From Flavobacterium paronense (lineage in GTDB: Bacteria > Bacteroidota > Bacteroidia > Flavobacteriales > Flavobacteriaceae), in assembly GCF_030409795.1 (NCBI RefSeq), contig NZ_JAUFQN010000019.1:248001-312000 (forward strand): a stretch of DNA of 64,000 bases. The letters run 5' to 3'. Within the stretch, counting starts at the first letter, position 1. Each line of letters begins with the position of its first letter. This document shows, piece after piece, positions 29,095 through 38,436 of this stretch. Below the pieces are notes generated by a model, which saw only the letters and a program-made list of their open reading frames with translations, ran no database searches and was not told the DNA's origin. The translations under genes were made by a program, and so were the position numbers.

Positions 29095-29895
29095 TTACTG
29101 ATAGTAATAATCGGCAAAAGAATACAAGTCAACAGCATTATTACTGCTGTCTAAAACTTCGATACCAACCTCTAAAAGTGTTCCATCCATATTGACAATT
29201 GCGCCATAATTATAATAGTACGGATCAGTTATGCCTTTGTCAAAACCCATAGGGCTGTTTTTTGAAACCTGGCAGTCAATGAAGAAATTTGGGTCGGTTA
29301 ATGATTTAACTCTAGCGACAGCCAAAATTGCTTTGAAAACTTCACCACCCTCAACAACACTTCCGATAAAATGGAAATTTTTGATAACATCAGTTACTCC
29401 TGAAGTTGATTTTTCGAATGACAGCATATTTCCATTAGCATAAGTCATGTGATATTCTCCGGCGTTGGTTCCTGTACGCACGAAATTTTCAGCTAAAAAA
29501 TCTGAATTAACTTGACAATTTATAGTAAAACTACTTCCGTAGGTATAGTCATAGGTTCTTGTTGCAACATCAAAAGTATATGGTAAGCCATTAATGCTTT
29601 TTATAGTATTATCAGCATTGTAATTGATGATGTCTGTTTCGGTTGCTACTCCATTTGTATATTTTACGTCTCTTATAAGACGATTCTGATTGTCATAAAT
29701 AAACTCTTCAGCAATTGTTCCGTCAGCAAGAGTGATGTCTTTTAATAAATTATTCTTAAAATTCCAGTGTTTCTCGTTTGAGCTATTACGATAAAAAACA
29801 ACTTTTTGTAAAACTTTAGTTTGGTTACTATTATCATCACTACTACAAGAAAATAATGTAGTAGTTAAAACGAAAAGGAAGATAATTTTTTTCAT
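29095..29895 (-). CDS. Putative lipoprotein, YD-like repeats
   Basis: A protein of 266 residues with lipobox LFSCSSDDNSN (Cys 17) followed by the Ser/Asp spacer common to exported surface lipoproteins of the phylum. The middle has turns like FIYDNQNRLIRDVKY and NYNADNTIKSING, similar to YD/Rhs units. It resembles the 14006-14860 protein in design. It lies between the sigma-54 activator and lptE, interrupting an otherwise conserved gene string, so it may be a later insertion. Function unknown. Confidence 0.75.
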   Translation of the reverse strand: MKKIIFLFVLTTTLFSCSSDDNSNQTKVLQKVVFYRNSSNEKHWNFKNNLLKDITLADGTIAEEFIYDNQNRLIRDVKYTNGVATETDIINYNADNTIKSINGLPYTFDVATRTYDYTYGSSFTINCQVNSDFLAENFVRTGTNAGEYHMTYANGNMLSFEKSTSGVTDVIKNFHFIGSVVEGGEVFKAILAVARVKSLTDPNFFIDCQVSKNSPMGFDKGITDPYYYNYGAIVNMDGTLLEVGIEVLDSSNNAVDLYSFADYYYQ

Positions 29896-29948
29896 GATTC
29901 ATAATTTGGGTGGCGTAAACTTAAAAAGGTATTTACTAAATAAAAAAT

Positions 29949-31211
29949 TTACAGGTCATACTGCTTGATTTTTCGATAAAGTGTTCTTTCAGAGATTCCC
30001 AACTCATCTGCGGCCGCTTTTCTTTTACCTTTATGACGCTCTAGAGATTTCTTGATAAGTTCAATTTCTTTTTGTTCTAATTTTAATACTTCTACTTCGT
30101 CAATGGTTTCTGCCATTAGATAATTAGTGTCATCGTCATCCTCAATCTCCTCTTGTTCTACTTCGTTTTGTGAAGCAATCGAATTTAGTCTTGGATCGTC
30201 AGCAAAATTAGAAGCGCTTTCTTCTTTAGATCCAAAAACCTTCTGAATCAAATTCTTATTCATTTCCTGAACTTTTGAGCTACCGTTTTGCATTAATTCC
30301 ATGGTTAATTTTTTCAAATCATGCAAATCACTTTTCATATCAAAAAGTACTTTATATAAAATGTCTCTTTCCGTAGAAAAATCATTTTCCGATTTTTTCC
30401 CACCAATAACCGAAGGTAAATTACTGCCTTCAACGGGTAAATAAGATTGTAATGTAGCTAACGAAATGTCACGATTCGTTTCCAAAACCGAAAGCTGTTC
30501 TGCAAAATTTCTAAGCTGACGAATGTTTCCGCTCCAGCGGTATTTTTGCAAAAACTGAATGGCTTCATCACTCAATTTAACGGGAGGCATTTTGTATTTA
30601 TGAGCAAAATCGGAAGCAAATTTTCGAAACAACAAATGAATATCCTCTTTTCTGTCGCGCAGTGGAGGCAAAGGAATATCAACTGTACTCAAACGATAGT
30701 ATAAATCTTCACGAAATTTCCCCCTCTCTATTGCGTCGAACAAATTTACATTGGTAGCGGCAACTATACGAACATTGGTTTTTTGTACTTGTGATGAACC
30801 TACTTTCATAAATTCGCCGTTTTCCAAAACACGAAGTAAACGCACTTGGGTAGATAAAGGTAATTCACCAACTTCATCCAGGAAAATGGTTCCGCCATCG
30901 GCCACTTCAAAATACCCCTGACGCTCAACATTGGCGCCTGTAAACGAACCTTTTTCATGTCCGAAAAGTTCGCTGTCAATGGTTCCTTCCGGAATGGCAC
31001 CGCAGTTTACAGCGATATATTTTCCGTGTTTTCTATGCGAAAGCGAATGTATAATTCTAGGAATACTTTCTTTACCAACACCACTTTCACCCACAACCAA
31101 TACCGAAATATCAGTAGGAGCAACCTGTATGGCTTTCTCTATGGCACGATTTAGTTTTGGGTCATTCCCAATAATCTCAAATCGTTGTTTTATGCTTTGT
31201 ACGGTTTCCAT
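29949..31211 (-). CDS. Sigma-54-dependent transcriptional activator without receiver domain
   Basis: AAA+ enhancer-binding protein, 420 residues from the ATG at 31211 (METVQSIKQRFEIIG); a longer frame to 31241 is not family-like. Walker A GESGVGKE is at 41-48, loop 1 GSFTGA at 88-93 (GAFTGA with Ala to Ser), Walker B GGTIFLDE at 106-113. The C-terminus has a Fis-type HTH (RKAAADELGISERTLYRKIKQY). There is no N-terminal receiver or sensory domain, so activity is probably set by partner proteins or level. It sits between miaB and the lptE string, as in related genomes. Confidence 0.92.
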   Translation of the reverse strand: METVQSIKQRFEIIGNDPKLNRAIEKAIQVAPTDISVLVVGESGVGKESIPRIIHSLSHRKHGKYIAVNCGAIPEGTIDSELFGHEKGSFTGANVERQGYFEVADGGTIFLDEVGELPLSTQVRLLRVLENGEFMKVGSSQVQKTNVRIVAATNVNLFDAIERGKFREDLYYRLSTVDIPLPPLRDRKEDIHLLFRKFASDFAHKYKMPPVKLSDEAIQFLQKYRWSGNIRQLRNFAEQLSVLETNRDISLATLQSYLPVEGSNLPSVIGGKKSENDFSTERDILYKVLFDMKSDLHDLKKLTMELMQNGSSKVQEMNKNLIQKVFGSKEESASNFADDPRLNSIASQNEVEQEEIEDDDDTNYLMAETIDEVEVLKLEQKEIELIKKSLERHKGKRKAAADELGISERTLYRKIKQYDL

Positions 31212-31301
31212 TTTATTCAATTGATAATTGATAATTGACATTGGATAATTAATTTCTATTTTTTAAAATTTTTAATTATCCATTATCAATTATTCATTGT
31301 T

Positions 31302-32750
31302 TTAATTCATTTCACTATATCCAATAGCTTCGCCAATCAAGGTTCCACTGGTACAGTTGGTAATTTTTACATTCACAAAATCGCCAATTTTATAATGTTC
31401 TTTTGGGAAAACAACCACTAAACTCTGTGAATTCCTTCCCGATAATTGTTCTGCTGATTTTTTAGAAACTTTTTCTACCAAGACTTCCACCGTTTTTCCA
31501 ATAAATTCTTGCGTTCTTGCTAAACCATGTTTGCGTTGCAAATCCACAATTTCTTGTAAACGTCTTTGTTTTATCTCTTCCGGAACATCATCTTCCATCT
31601 TTCTTCCTGCCAAAGTTCCTGGGCGTTCTGAGTAGGCATACATATAGCCAAAACTATATTTCACGGTTTCCATTAGGTTCAGAGTGTCTTGGTGATCTTC
31701 CTCAGTTTCTGTTGGGAAACCGGCAATCATATCCTGTGTGATAGAACTTTCTGGAAGTATCGTTTTAATTTTATCAATCAATTGTAAATATTCTGCACGT
31801 GTGTGCAAACGATTCATTTCTTTTAGAATTCTATCGCTTCCACTTTGAACTGGCAAATGAATATGTTTACAAACATTTGGATATTTGGCAATAATATGCA
31901 ACACTTCTTCATGCATATCTTGAGGGTTGGATGTCGAAAAACGAATACGCATTTTAGGGAATTGCACGGCAACCATTTCTAATAACTGATCAAAACCAAC
32001 AGCTGTGGCTTGTTGCATTTCTGAAGCTTTATCAAAATCTTTTTTCAAACCGCCACCATACCAAAGATAACTATCCACATTTTGACCTAAAAGCGTAACT
32101 TCTTTAAAGCCTTTATCCCATAAATCTTTGATTTCTTCAAGAATACTTTGCGGTTCTCTACTGCGTTCTCGTCCACGAGTGAACGGAACCACACAAAACG
32201 TACACATATTATCACAACCGCGCGTAATAGAAACTAGAGCGGTTACGCCATTACTCATCAAACGCACAGGCGAAATATCGCCATAAGTTTCTTCCTTAGA
32301 CAAAATTACATTAATGGCATCTCTGCCTTGCTCTACTTCTTGCAATAAGTTTGGTAAATCTTTATAAGCATCCGGACCTACAACCATGTCAACAATTTTC
32401 TCTTCATCAAGAAATTTCTCTTTCAATCGTTCCGCCATACAGCCTAAAACGCCCACTTTCATATTCGGATTTACTTCGCGTTTTACCGCATTATATTTTT
32501 CCAAACGCTTTCTAACGGTTTGTTCAGCTTTATCCCGTATAGAACAGGTATTTACCAAGACCAAATCGGCTTCTTCTAATATAGTTGTCGTATTATAACC
32601 TTCATTTGTCAATATAGACGCAACAACTTCACTGTCCGAAAAATTCATCGCACAGCCATAGCTTTCTATAAATAGTTTTTTGGTGTTTTCCTTTTTGTGT
32701 TCCAAAACAAGACTGCTGCCTTGTTTTTTCTCGTCAATTTCCTTTTTCAT
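31302..32750 (-). CDS. miaB: MiaB, tRNA-2-methylthio-N6-isopentenyladenosine synthase
   Basis: Radical-SAM methylthiotransferase acting on A37 of tRNAs, 482 residues. The N-terminal UPF0004 domain has its three Cys (ESYGCAMN, NTCSIRDKAE, VLGCMAER), the radical-SAM motif is GCDNMCTFCVVPFTRGRERSR, and a TRAM domain closes the protein. About 25 residues of charged extension precede the UPF0004 domain. It is upstream of the sigma-54 activator, about 90 bases away. Confidence 0.96.
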   Translation of the reverse strand: MKKEIDEKKQGSSLVLEHKKENTKKLFIESYGCAMNFSDSEVVASILTNEGYNTTTILEEADLVLVNTCSIRDKAEQTVRKRLEKYNAVKREVNPNMKVGVLGCMAERLKEKFLDEEKIVDMVVGPDAYKDLPNLLQEVEQGRDAINVILSKEETYGDISPVRLMSNGVTALVSITRGCDNMCTFCVVPFTRGRERSREPQSILEEIKDLWDKGFKEVTLLGQNVDSYLWYGGGLKKDFDKASEMQQATAVGFDQLLEMVAVQFPKMRIRFSTSNPQDMHEEVLHIIAKYPNVCKHIHLPVQSGSDRILKEMNRLHTRAEYLQLIDKIKTILPESSITQDMIAGFPTETEEDHQDTLNLMETVKYSFGYMYAYSERPGTLAGRKMEDDVPEEIKQRRLQEIVDLQRKHGLARTQEFIGKTVEVLVEKVSKKSAEQLSGRNSQSLVVVFPKEHYKIGDFVNVKITNCTSGTLIGEAIGYSEMN

Positions 32751-33067
32751 ATAAAATGTTTCGCTTTCGGGACAACAAAGATAATACTAAATTATAAAAT
32801 ATGACAAGATGGCAGTTTGGTTTAACAAAAGTTTTGGAGCGAATGGTTTGAGTATACATGGAGTCCTTGTTTCCGCTTTCCGTTGCAATATTTTTAGATA
32901 TCTTTTCGGGTAATCCAAAAATGATTTTCACTACAATCAGGGCATGAGAGTTGTCGTCTTTTGTGATAGTTGTAATTTGATAAAATGTGTCAATCGTCGT
33001 TAAAAAATAGCAATAAAACGGTTTTTTAAAAAAAACGTTTACTTTTGCCGACATAAACAATCGGGAT
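32751..33067. other. Intergenic region between miaB and topA
   Basis: 317 bases between divergent genes. No convincing gene: the one open frame (minus, 32734-33060) runs into miaB and has no family look. Near its centre are two related half-units (TTTCCGTTGCAAT at about 32879 and TTTCACTACAAT at about 32925), which resemble a decayed interspersed repeat. TACTTTTG at 33040-33047 is a good -7 element for topA. Confidence 0.5.
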
Positions 33068-35569
33068 ATGGCAAAGAATTTAGTTATCGTGGAGTCACCT
33101 GCAAAGGCTAAAACTATTGAAAAATTTCTAGGAAGCGAGTTTCAGGTAGAATCAAGCTACGGGCATATTGCCGACTTGCCTTCTAAAGAAATAGGAGTTG
33201 ATGTGCTTAACGGTTTCAAGCCGAAATACGAAGTCTCTTCCGATAAAAAAGCTTTGGTGACAAAACTTAAAGGCCTAGCTAAAAATGCCGAGATGGTATG
33301 GTTGGCTTCCGATGAGGACCGCGAAGGAGAAGCCATTTCTTGGCACTTAGCGGAAGAATTGAAATTAGATAAAGCCAAAACAAAACGTATTGTTTTCCAC
33401 GAAATAACAAAAAACGCTATTTTAAAAGCCATCGATAATCCAAGAGAAATCGATTACAACTTAGTTAATGCTCAACAAGCGCGAAGAGTTTTAGATAGAT
33501 TAGTTGGTTATGAATTATCACCAGTACTTTGGAAAAAGGTTAAAGGGGGATTATCTGCCGGTCGTGTTCAATCAGTTTCAGTGCGATTAATTGTAGAAAG
33601 AGAAAGAGAAATTCAGGAATTCAAAGCTGTAGCATCCTATTCGGTAACAGCCGAATTTACAAACGAAGCCGGAAAAATAGTCAAAGCCAAATTGCCAAAA
33701 AACTTCGCAACCAAAAAAGAAGCAGAAGATTTTCTGAATAAAAATATCGGTTCTACCTATAAAGTAGCCGATTTAGAAACGAAGCCAACAAAAAAATCAC
33801 CAGCTGCACCTTTTACGACATCAACTTTGCAACAGGAAGCCGCCCGTAAATTGTATTTACCAGTTGGAATCACCATGCAAATCGCACAGCGTTTGTACGA
33901 AGCGGGATTGATAACTTATATGAGAACAGATAGTGTGAATCTTTCGAAAGAAGCATCTGATGCAGCTGAAGCGGAAATAACAAAATCATACGGAAGAGAA
34001 TATTCTAAACCAAGAACTTTCAACACCAAAAGTAAAGGGGCACAGGAAGCGCACGAAGCTATTCGTCCAACAGATATGTCGAGACATACTGTGAATGTAG
34101 AAAGAGACCAAGCGCGATTATACGATTTGATTTGGAAAAGAACATTAGCCTCTCAAATGAGCGATGCTGAACTAGAAAGAACAAACGTAAGGATTGAAGC
34201 CAATAATCATTCAGAAGTTTTCCAAGCATCGGGAGAAGTAATCAAATTTGAGGGATTCTTAAAAGTATATCTTGAAGGAAATGACGATGACGATGAAGAA
34301 CAGGAAGGAATGTTGCCAGCGTTGAAAGTAAACGAAAGACTAGTAAATAACAATATCACAGCAACCGAAAGATATACAAGAGCTGCTTCGAGATACACAG
34401 AAGCATCATTGGTAAAGAAATTAGAAGAATTAGGTATTGGCCGTCCATCGACATATGCACCAACGATTTCTACTATTATCGCCAGAACGTATGTTGAAAA
34501 AGGAAACTTAGAAGGTGTAGAAAGAAAATATACGCAACTTACGCTTCAAGCAAATAAAGTTGACGAAAAGGTTTTAAAAGAAAATACTGGTTCTGATAAA
34601 GGGAAATTAGTTCCAACCGATATCGGAACGATTGTAAATGACTTTTTGGTAAAGAATTTTGCAGCGATATTAGATTATAATTTTACGGCGAAAGTAGAGC
34701 AAGACTTTGATGAAATCGCAGAAGGAAATATTGATTGGGCAAAGATGATGCAGGATTTCTATGATAAGTTTCACCCAAATGTTCTTGAAGTAGGTGAAAA
34801 TGCAGAACGAGAAAGTGGCGAAAGAATATTAGGGAAAGATCCAAAAACAGGCAAACAGGTTTTGGTTCGTTTAGGAAAATTCGGTCCAGTTGCCCAAATA
34901 GGTGAAGCAGATGATGATGAAAAACAATTCGCAAGTTTGCGTCAAGAACAAAATATTGGTAGCATAACTTTAGAAGAAGCGTTGAATTTATTTTTACTGC
35001 CAAAAAATTTAGGTATATATGAAGGAGAAGATGTTGAAGTTAGCAATGGTCGTTTTGGCCCTTATGTTCGTTTCGGTAAGCAATTTATTTCTTTACCAAA
35101 AGGCGAAGATCCATTAGATGTTACTATGGAAAGAGCACAAGAATTGATTAACGAAAAAGCACAAGCTGATGCACCAATTGCTACTTATAAAAATGAACCG
35201 GTTCAAAAAGGAGTTGGTCGTTTTGGTCCTTTTTTAAAATGGAACGGGATTTTTATCAACGTAAGTAAAAAATACAATTTTGATAATCTATCGCAAGCGG
35301 ATGTTGAAGAATTGATAGAAGAGAAATTGCAAAAGAACATCGACAAAGTAATTCACAATTGGAAAGAAGAAGGAATCTTGGTTGAAAAAGCACGTTGGGG
35401 AAAATCAGTAATTACCAAAGGCAAAATCAAAATTGAATTAAATAAAGATGTTGATGCCACCAAATTAACTCTAGAGGAAGTAAAAGAGCTAATAGAGAAA
35501 AAAACACCGGCAAAGAAGACTGCAGCAAAAAAAACAGCAACAAAAAAAGCACCTGCTAAAAAGAAATAA
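33068..35569 (+). CDS. topA: DNA topoisomerase I
   Basis: Type IA topoisomerase that relaxes negative supercoils, 833 residues. The Toprim domain starts at NLVIVESPAKAKTIEKFLG and has ASDEDREGEAISWHL; the active Tyr is in GLITYMRTDSVNLS; LGIGRPSTYAPTIS follows. The zinc fingers of E. coli are replaced by repeated acidic/aromatic domains (VRFGKQFISLPKG, VGRFGPFLKWNG). The tail is Lys/Ala-rich (AKKTAAKK-type), like histone H1 and other Bacteroidota TopA. The next gene starts three bases after the stop. Confidence 0.97.
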   Translation: MAKNLVIVESPAKAKTIEKFLGSEFQVESSYGHIADLPSKEIGVDVLNGFKPKYEVSSDKKALVTKLKGLAKNAEMVWLASDEDREGEAISWHLAEELKLDKAKTKRIVFHEITKNAILKAIDNPREIDYNLVNAQQARRVLDRLVGYELSPVLWKKVKGGLSAGRVQSVSVRLIVEREREIQEFKAVASYSVTAEFTNEAGKIVKAKLPKNFATKKEAEDFLNKNIGSTYKVADLETKPTKKSPAAPFTTSTLQQEAARKLYLPVGITMQIAQRLYEAGLITYMRTDSVNLSKEASDAAEAEITKSYGREYSKPRTFNTKSKGAQEAHEAIRPTDMSRHTVNVERDQARLYDLIWKRTLASQMSDAELERTNVRIEANNHSEVFQASGEVIKFEGFLKVYLEGNDDDDEEQEGMLPALKVNERLVNNNITATERYTRAASRYTEASLVKKLEELGIGRPSTYAPTISTIIARTYVEKGNLEGVERKYTQLTLQANKVDEKVLKENTGSDKGKLVPTDIGTIVNDFLVKNFAAILDYNFTAKVEQDFDEIAEGNIDWAKMMQDFYDKFHPNVLEVGENAERESGERILGKDPKTGKQVLVRLGKFGPVAQIGEADDDEKQFASLRQEQNIGSITLEEALNLFLLPKNLGIYEGEDVEVSNGRFGPYVRFGKQFISLPKGEDPLDVTMERAQELINEKAQADAPIATYKNEPVQKGVGRFGPFLKWNGIFINVSKKYNFDNLSQADVEELIEEKLQKNIDKVIHNWKEEGILVEKARWGKSVITKGKIKIELNKDVDATKLTLEEVKELIEKKTPAKKTAAKKTATKKAPAKKK

Positions 35570-35572
35570 GCT

Positions 35573-36727
35573 ATGGAATTTGATTTTCTATCACCTGTTG
35601 ATAACGAAGTTCTTCAATACATCAAAGGATTGTCATCACAGCATTTGGGAAGCAAAGTCGCTTTTCATACGGATAAGGAATTTCCAGATATTGATAAAGT
35701 AAAAATTGTAATCGTTGGCGTATTAGAAAACCGTGGTGCAGTAAATTATGTAGACGATGAAGTTAATCTTGAAGCTGTCCGAAAAGAACTATATGGTTTG
35801 TTTCCCGGAAACTGGCAAAGCTCAATAGCTGATTTAGGAGATATTATTCCGGGAAATTCTTTAGAAGACACTTTTTTTGCTTTACAAAAAGTAGCCGCTA
35901 AATTAATTAAAAAAGGAATTATTCCAATTGTTATAGGTGGTTCACAGGATTTGACTTACCCACTATACAGAGCATACGATAATCAGGAGCAAATGGTTAA
36001 CTTGGTTTCTATAGATAGTAAATTTGATTTTGGTAAGCAGGAAGATGGAATTACAGCAAATTCTTATTTGTCTAAAATAATTTTGGACGAGCCCAATAAT
36101 CTTTTTAATTATACTAATGTAGGATATCAAACCTATTATAATTCTCAAGAAGAGATTGATTTAATAGAAAAATTATTTTTTGACGCTTACAGATTAGGTG
36201 ACATATCAAATAATATTGAAATGTCAGAACCAACTTTACGGGATGCAGATATTGTTAGTATAGATTTAAATGCTGTAAAATCCTCATATTCAGGAAACTT
36301 TGTTACTTTTACTCCAAATGGTTTTGACGGAAAAGAAATTTGTAGTTTATCAAGATATGCGGGTATTAGTGACAAGGTAAGTTCTTTGGGTATCTTTAAT
36401 TATAATAATAAAAGAGAGGGATCAGTTCTTATTGCTCAAATAATATGGTATTTTATTGAAGGCGTTAATTATCGTTCCAACGAGTATCCATTTGGTACAA
36501 AAGAGAATTATTTAAAATACATTGTGCCATTAGAAAATGAAGAATTAATATTTTATAAGAGCAATAAAACGGGTAGATGGTGGATAGAAATTAATTTTTT
36601 TGTAGGGCAGCACAATAAACTTAAAAAAAATACGTTATTATCATGTTCACATGAAGAATATTTAGCGGCGTGTAATAATGAAATACCAGAAAGATGGTGG
36701 AAAGCACAACGAAAGAATTCAATTTAA
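35573..36727 (+). CDS. Arginase/ureohydrolase-fold protein with lost metal ligands
   Basis: A 384-residue cytoplasmic protein, three bases after topA and upstream of gldK. The fold is that of arginase/formimidoylglutamase: IPIVIGGSQDLTYP, VSIDSKFDFG and ADIVSIDLNAVKSS occupy the places of the metal motifs GGDHS, DAHxD and SxDxDxxDP. At these places the His residues are Gln (125) and Lys (150), and the later Asp residues are Asn and others, so a two-manganese centre is not expected. It ends with an unrelated 60-residue C-terminal part with WWIEINFF and ERWWKAQ. I expect a non-catalytic role. Annotation as formimidoylglutamase by similarity would be misleading. Confidence 0.82.
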   Translation: MEFDFLSPVDNEVLQYIKGLSSQHLGSKVAFHTDKEFPDIDKVKIVIVGVLENRGAVNYVDDEVNLEAVRKELYGLFPGNWQSSIADLGDIIPGNSLEDTFFALQKVAAKLIKKGIIPIVIGGSQDLTYPLYRAYDNQEQMVNLVSIDSKFDFGKQEDGITANSYLSKIILDEPNNLFNYTNVGYQTYYNSQEEIDLIEKLFFDAYRLGDISNNIEMSEPTLRDADIVSIDLNAVKSSYSGNFVTFTPNGFDGKEICSLSRYAGISDKVSSLGIFNYNNKREGSVLIAQIIWYFIEGVNYRSNEYPFGTKENYLKYIVPLENEELIFYKSNKTGRWWIEINFFVGQHNKLKKNTLLSCSHEEYLAACNNEIPERWWKAQRKNSI

Positions 36728-36771
36728 TTTAATAAACGTAAAAAACAACTTACAAACAAGACAATAAAAAC

Positions 36772-36842
36772 GCATTTTATCGTAAAAAAATGCATTTTAT
36801 CGATAAAATATTTTTTTAATTACAAGAATAATTCTATTTTTG
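36772..36842 (+). promoter_or_regulatory. Promoter region of gldKLMN with two phased ATTTTATCG sites
   Basis: GCATTTTATCG occurs at 36772-36782 and again at 36792-36802, exactly 20 bp apart. The second is part of a perfect 16-bp palindrome (ATTTTATCGATAAAAT, 36794-36809). A -7 element TATTTTTG lies at 36835-36842. A leader of about 115 bases follows to gldK. The sites would be on one DNA face next to the -33 region. Confidence 0.6.
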
Positions 36843-36964
36843 AAATGTGAATTAATGAAATGAAAGAGTAAACAAATAAATTTAATATTAATTAATTGCT
36901 TTTTTCAAAAATAATAAATAGGTTTACGCCCTAAAAAAAATTCAAATAACCCCAAAATTTACAT

Positions 36965-38383
36965 ATGAAGAAGTTCATAACATTTGCGTCATTTTTAGCT
37001 TTATTAACCAGTTGTGGTGGATCAAGTGATAAAGGTGAATTGGTAGGAGTTAAAGGAAGAAAATGGCATCCAGAAAAGCCGTTTGGAATGACTTTGATAC
37101 CTGGTGGAGCATACATTATGGGTAAATCTGATGATGACCCAGCTAACATACAAGATGCTCCAACTAAAACGGTTACAGTTAGATCATTCTACATGGATGA
37201 AACTGAAATAACAAACAGTGAATATCGTCAATTTGTTGAATGGGTAAAAGACTCTACTATAAGAGTTCGTTTAGCTATTCTCGCTGATGAAGTAGGACAA
37301 ACACCAACAGGTAAAGGTGCGAAAGGCGGAAAAGGTGGTGGAAAAGGAGGAAGTATTGGAGACTTTGCTTTCAATGATACTGATCCGGCCAAGATGACTC
37401 CTTATGATAAATACATGTATGAGAATTATTATAGTGTAGGTACTGATGATGATCCTTATGCAGGAAGAAGGTTGAACAAAAAAATCAAACTTATAAAAGA
37501 TACCAAAAAATATCCAGACGAATATTATACAGAAGTTATGGATACTATGTATTTGCCTTTAGCCGAATCTTTTAATGGTTTACGAACTATTGATGTCCGT
37601 AAATTAAAATTTAGATATTCATGGATGGATATTCAAGCAGCTGCAAAAGCAAAAACGGGTAAAAGAAGTTCATTTATCAGAACAGAACAACAACTTGTTT
37701 ATCCTGACACCACGGTTTGGATTAAAGATTTTGCCTATTCTTATAATGAACCTATGCACAACGATTATTTTTGGCACCAAGCTTACGGCGAATATCCTGT
37801 AGTAGGTGTAAATTGGAAACAAGCAAAAGCTTTTTGTGCTTGGAGAACGTTAAACAAAAATTCGTATATCAAATCAAAGAAAAAACACCACGATTTAATA
37901 AACACTTTCCGTCTTCCTATTGAATCAGAATGGGAATATGCTGCTAGAGGTGGATTAGAATCAGGAACTTTTCCTTGGGGTGGACCTTATGCTAAAAATG
38001 ACAGAGGTTGTTTCTTAGCTAACTTCAAACCTAATAGAGGAGATTATGCTGCCGATCAGGCTTTGTATACTGTAGAAGCAAAATCATATGAGCCAAATGG
38101 ATATAATTTATACAATATGGCAGGAAATGTGGCTGAATGGACTGATTCATCTTATGATGCCGCAGCTTATGAATATGTATCTTCAATAAATCCAAACGTT
38201 TCAGATTTAAAAAACATGAGAAAAGCCGTTAGAGGTGGTTCATGGAAAGATGTCGCTTACTTTTTGCAAGTAGGAACCAGAGATTTTGAATATGCAGATT
38301 CAGCTCGAAGTTACATAGGATTCCGTACAGTACAAGATTATATGGGAACTAAAGTCACCAAAAACGGAGTTCCTAAAAAATAA
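36965..38383 (+). CDS. gldK: GldK, outer-membrane lipoprotein of the gliding/T9SS core
   Basis: Lipoprotein of 472 residues (lipobox LTSCGG, Cys 17) with a formylglycine-generating-enzyme/sulfatase-modifying fold: MTLIPGGAYIMGKSDDD at the start, RLPIESEWEYAARGG, YNLYNMAGNVAEWTDSSYD and AVRGGSWKD near the end. With GldN it forms the periplasmic ring of the type IX secretion system. It carries a Gly/Lys-rich insertion (about residues 115-130). First gene of a four-gene operon with spacers of 46-56 bases. Confidence 0.97.
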   Translation: MKKFITFASFLALLTSCGGSSDKGELVGVKGRKWHPEKPFGMTLIPGGAYIMGKSDDDPANIQDAPTKTVTVRSFYMDETEITNSEYRQFVEWVKDSTIRVRLAILADEVGQTPTGKGAKGGKGGGKGGSIGDFAFNDTDPAKMTPYDKYMYENYYSVGTDDDPYAGRRLNKKIKLIKDTKKYPDEYYTEVMDTMYLPLAESFNGLRTIDVRKLKFRYSWMDIQAAAKAKTGKRSSFIRTEQQLVYPDTTVWIKDFAYSYNEPMHNDYFWHQAYGEYPVVGVNWKQAKAFCAWRTLNKNSYIKSKKKHHDLINTFRLPIESEWEYAARGGLESGTFPWGGPYAKNDRGCFLANFKPNRGDYAADQALYTVEAKSYEPNGYNLYNMAGNVAEWTDSSYDAAAYEYVSSINPNVSDLKNMRKAVRGGSWKDVAYFLQVGTRDFEYADSARSYIGFRTVQDYMGTKVTKNGVPKK

Positions 38384-38436
38384 TTTAAAACTAACTTAAA
38401 TATAAATTAAAACTAACTAACTAAAATTTTATTATT

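Noticed and set aside
32734-33060. Minus-strand frame of 108 codons upstream of miaB
   Set aside because: Overlaps the miaB start, has no family pattern and covers the promoter/repeat region.
35573-36727. Active formimidoylglutamase/arginase
   Set aside because: The metal-binding His and several Asp residues are replaced, so the enzymatic name is not supported.
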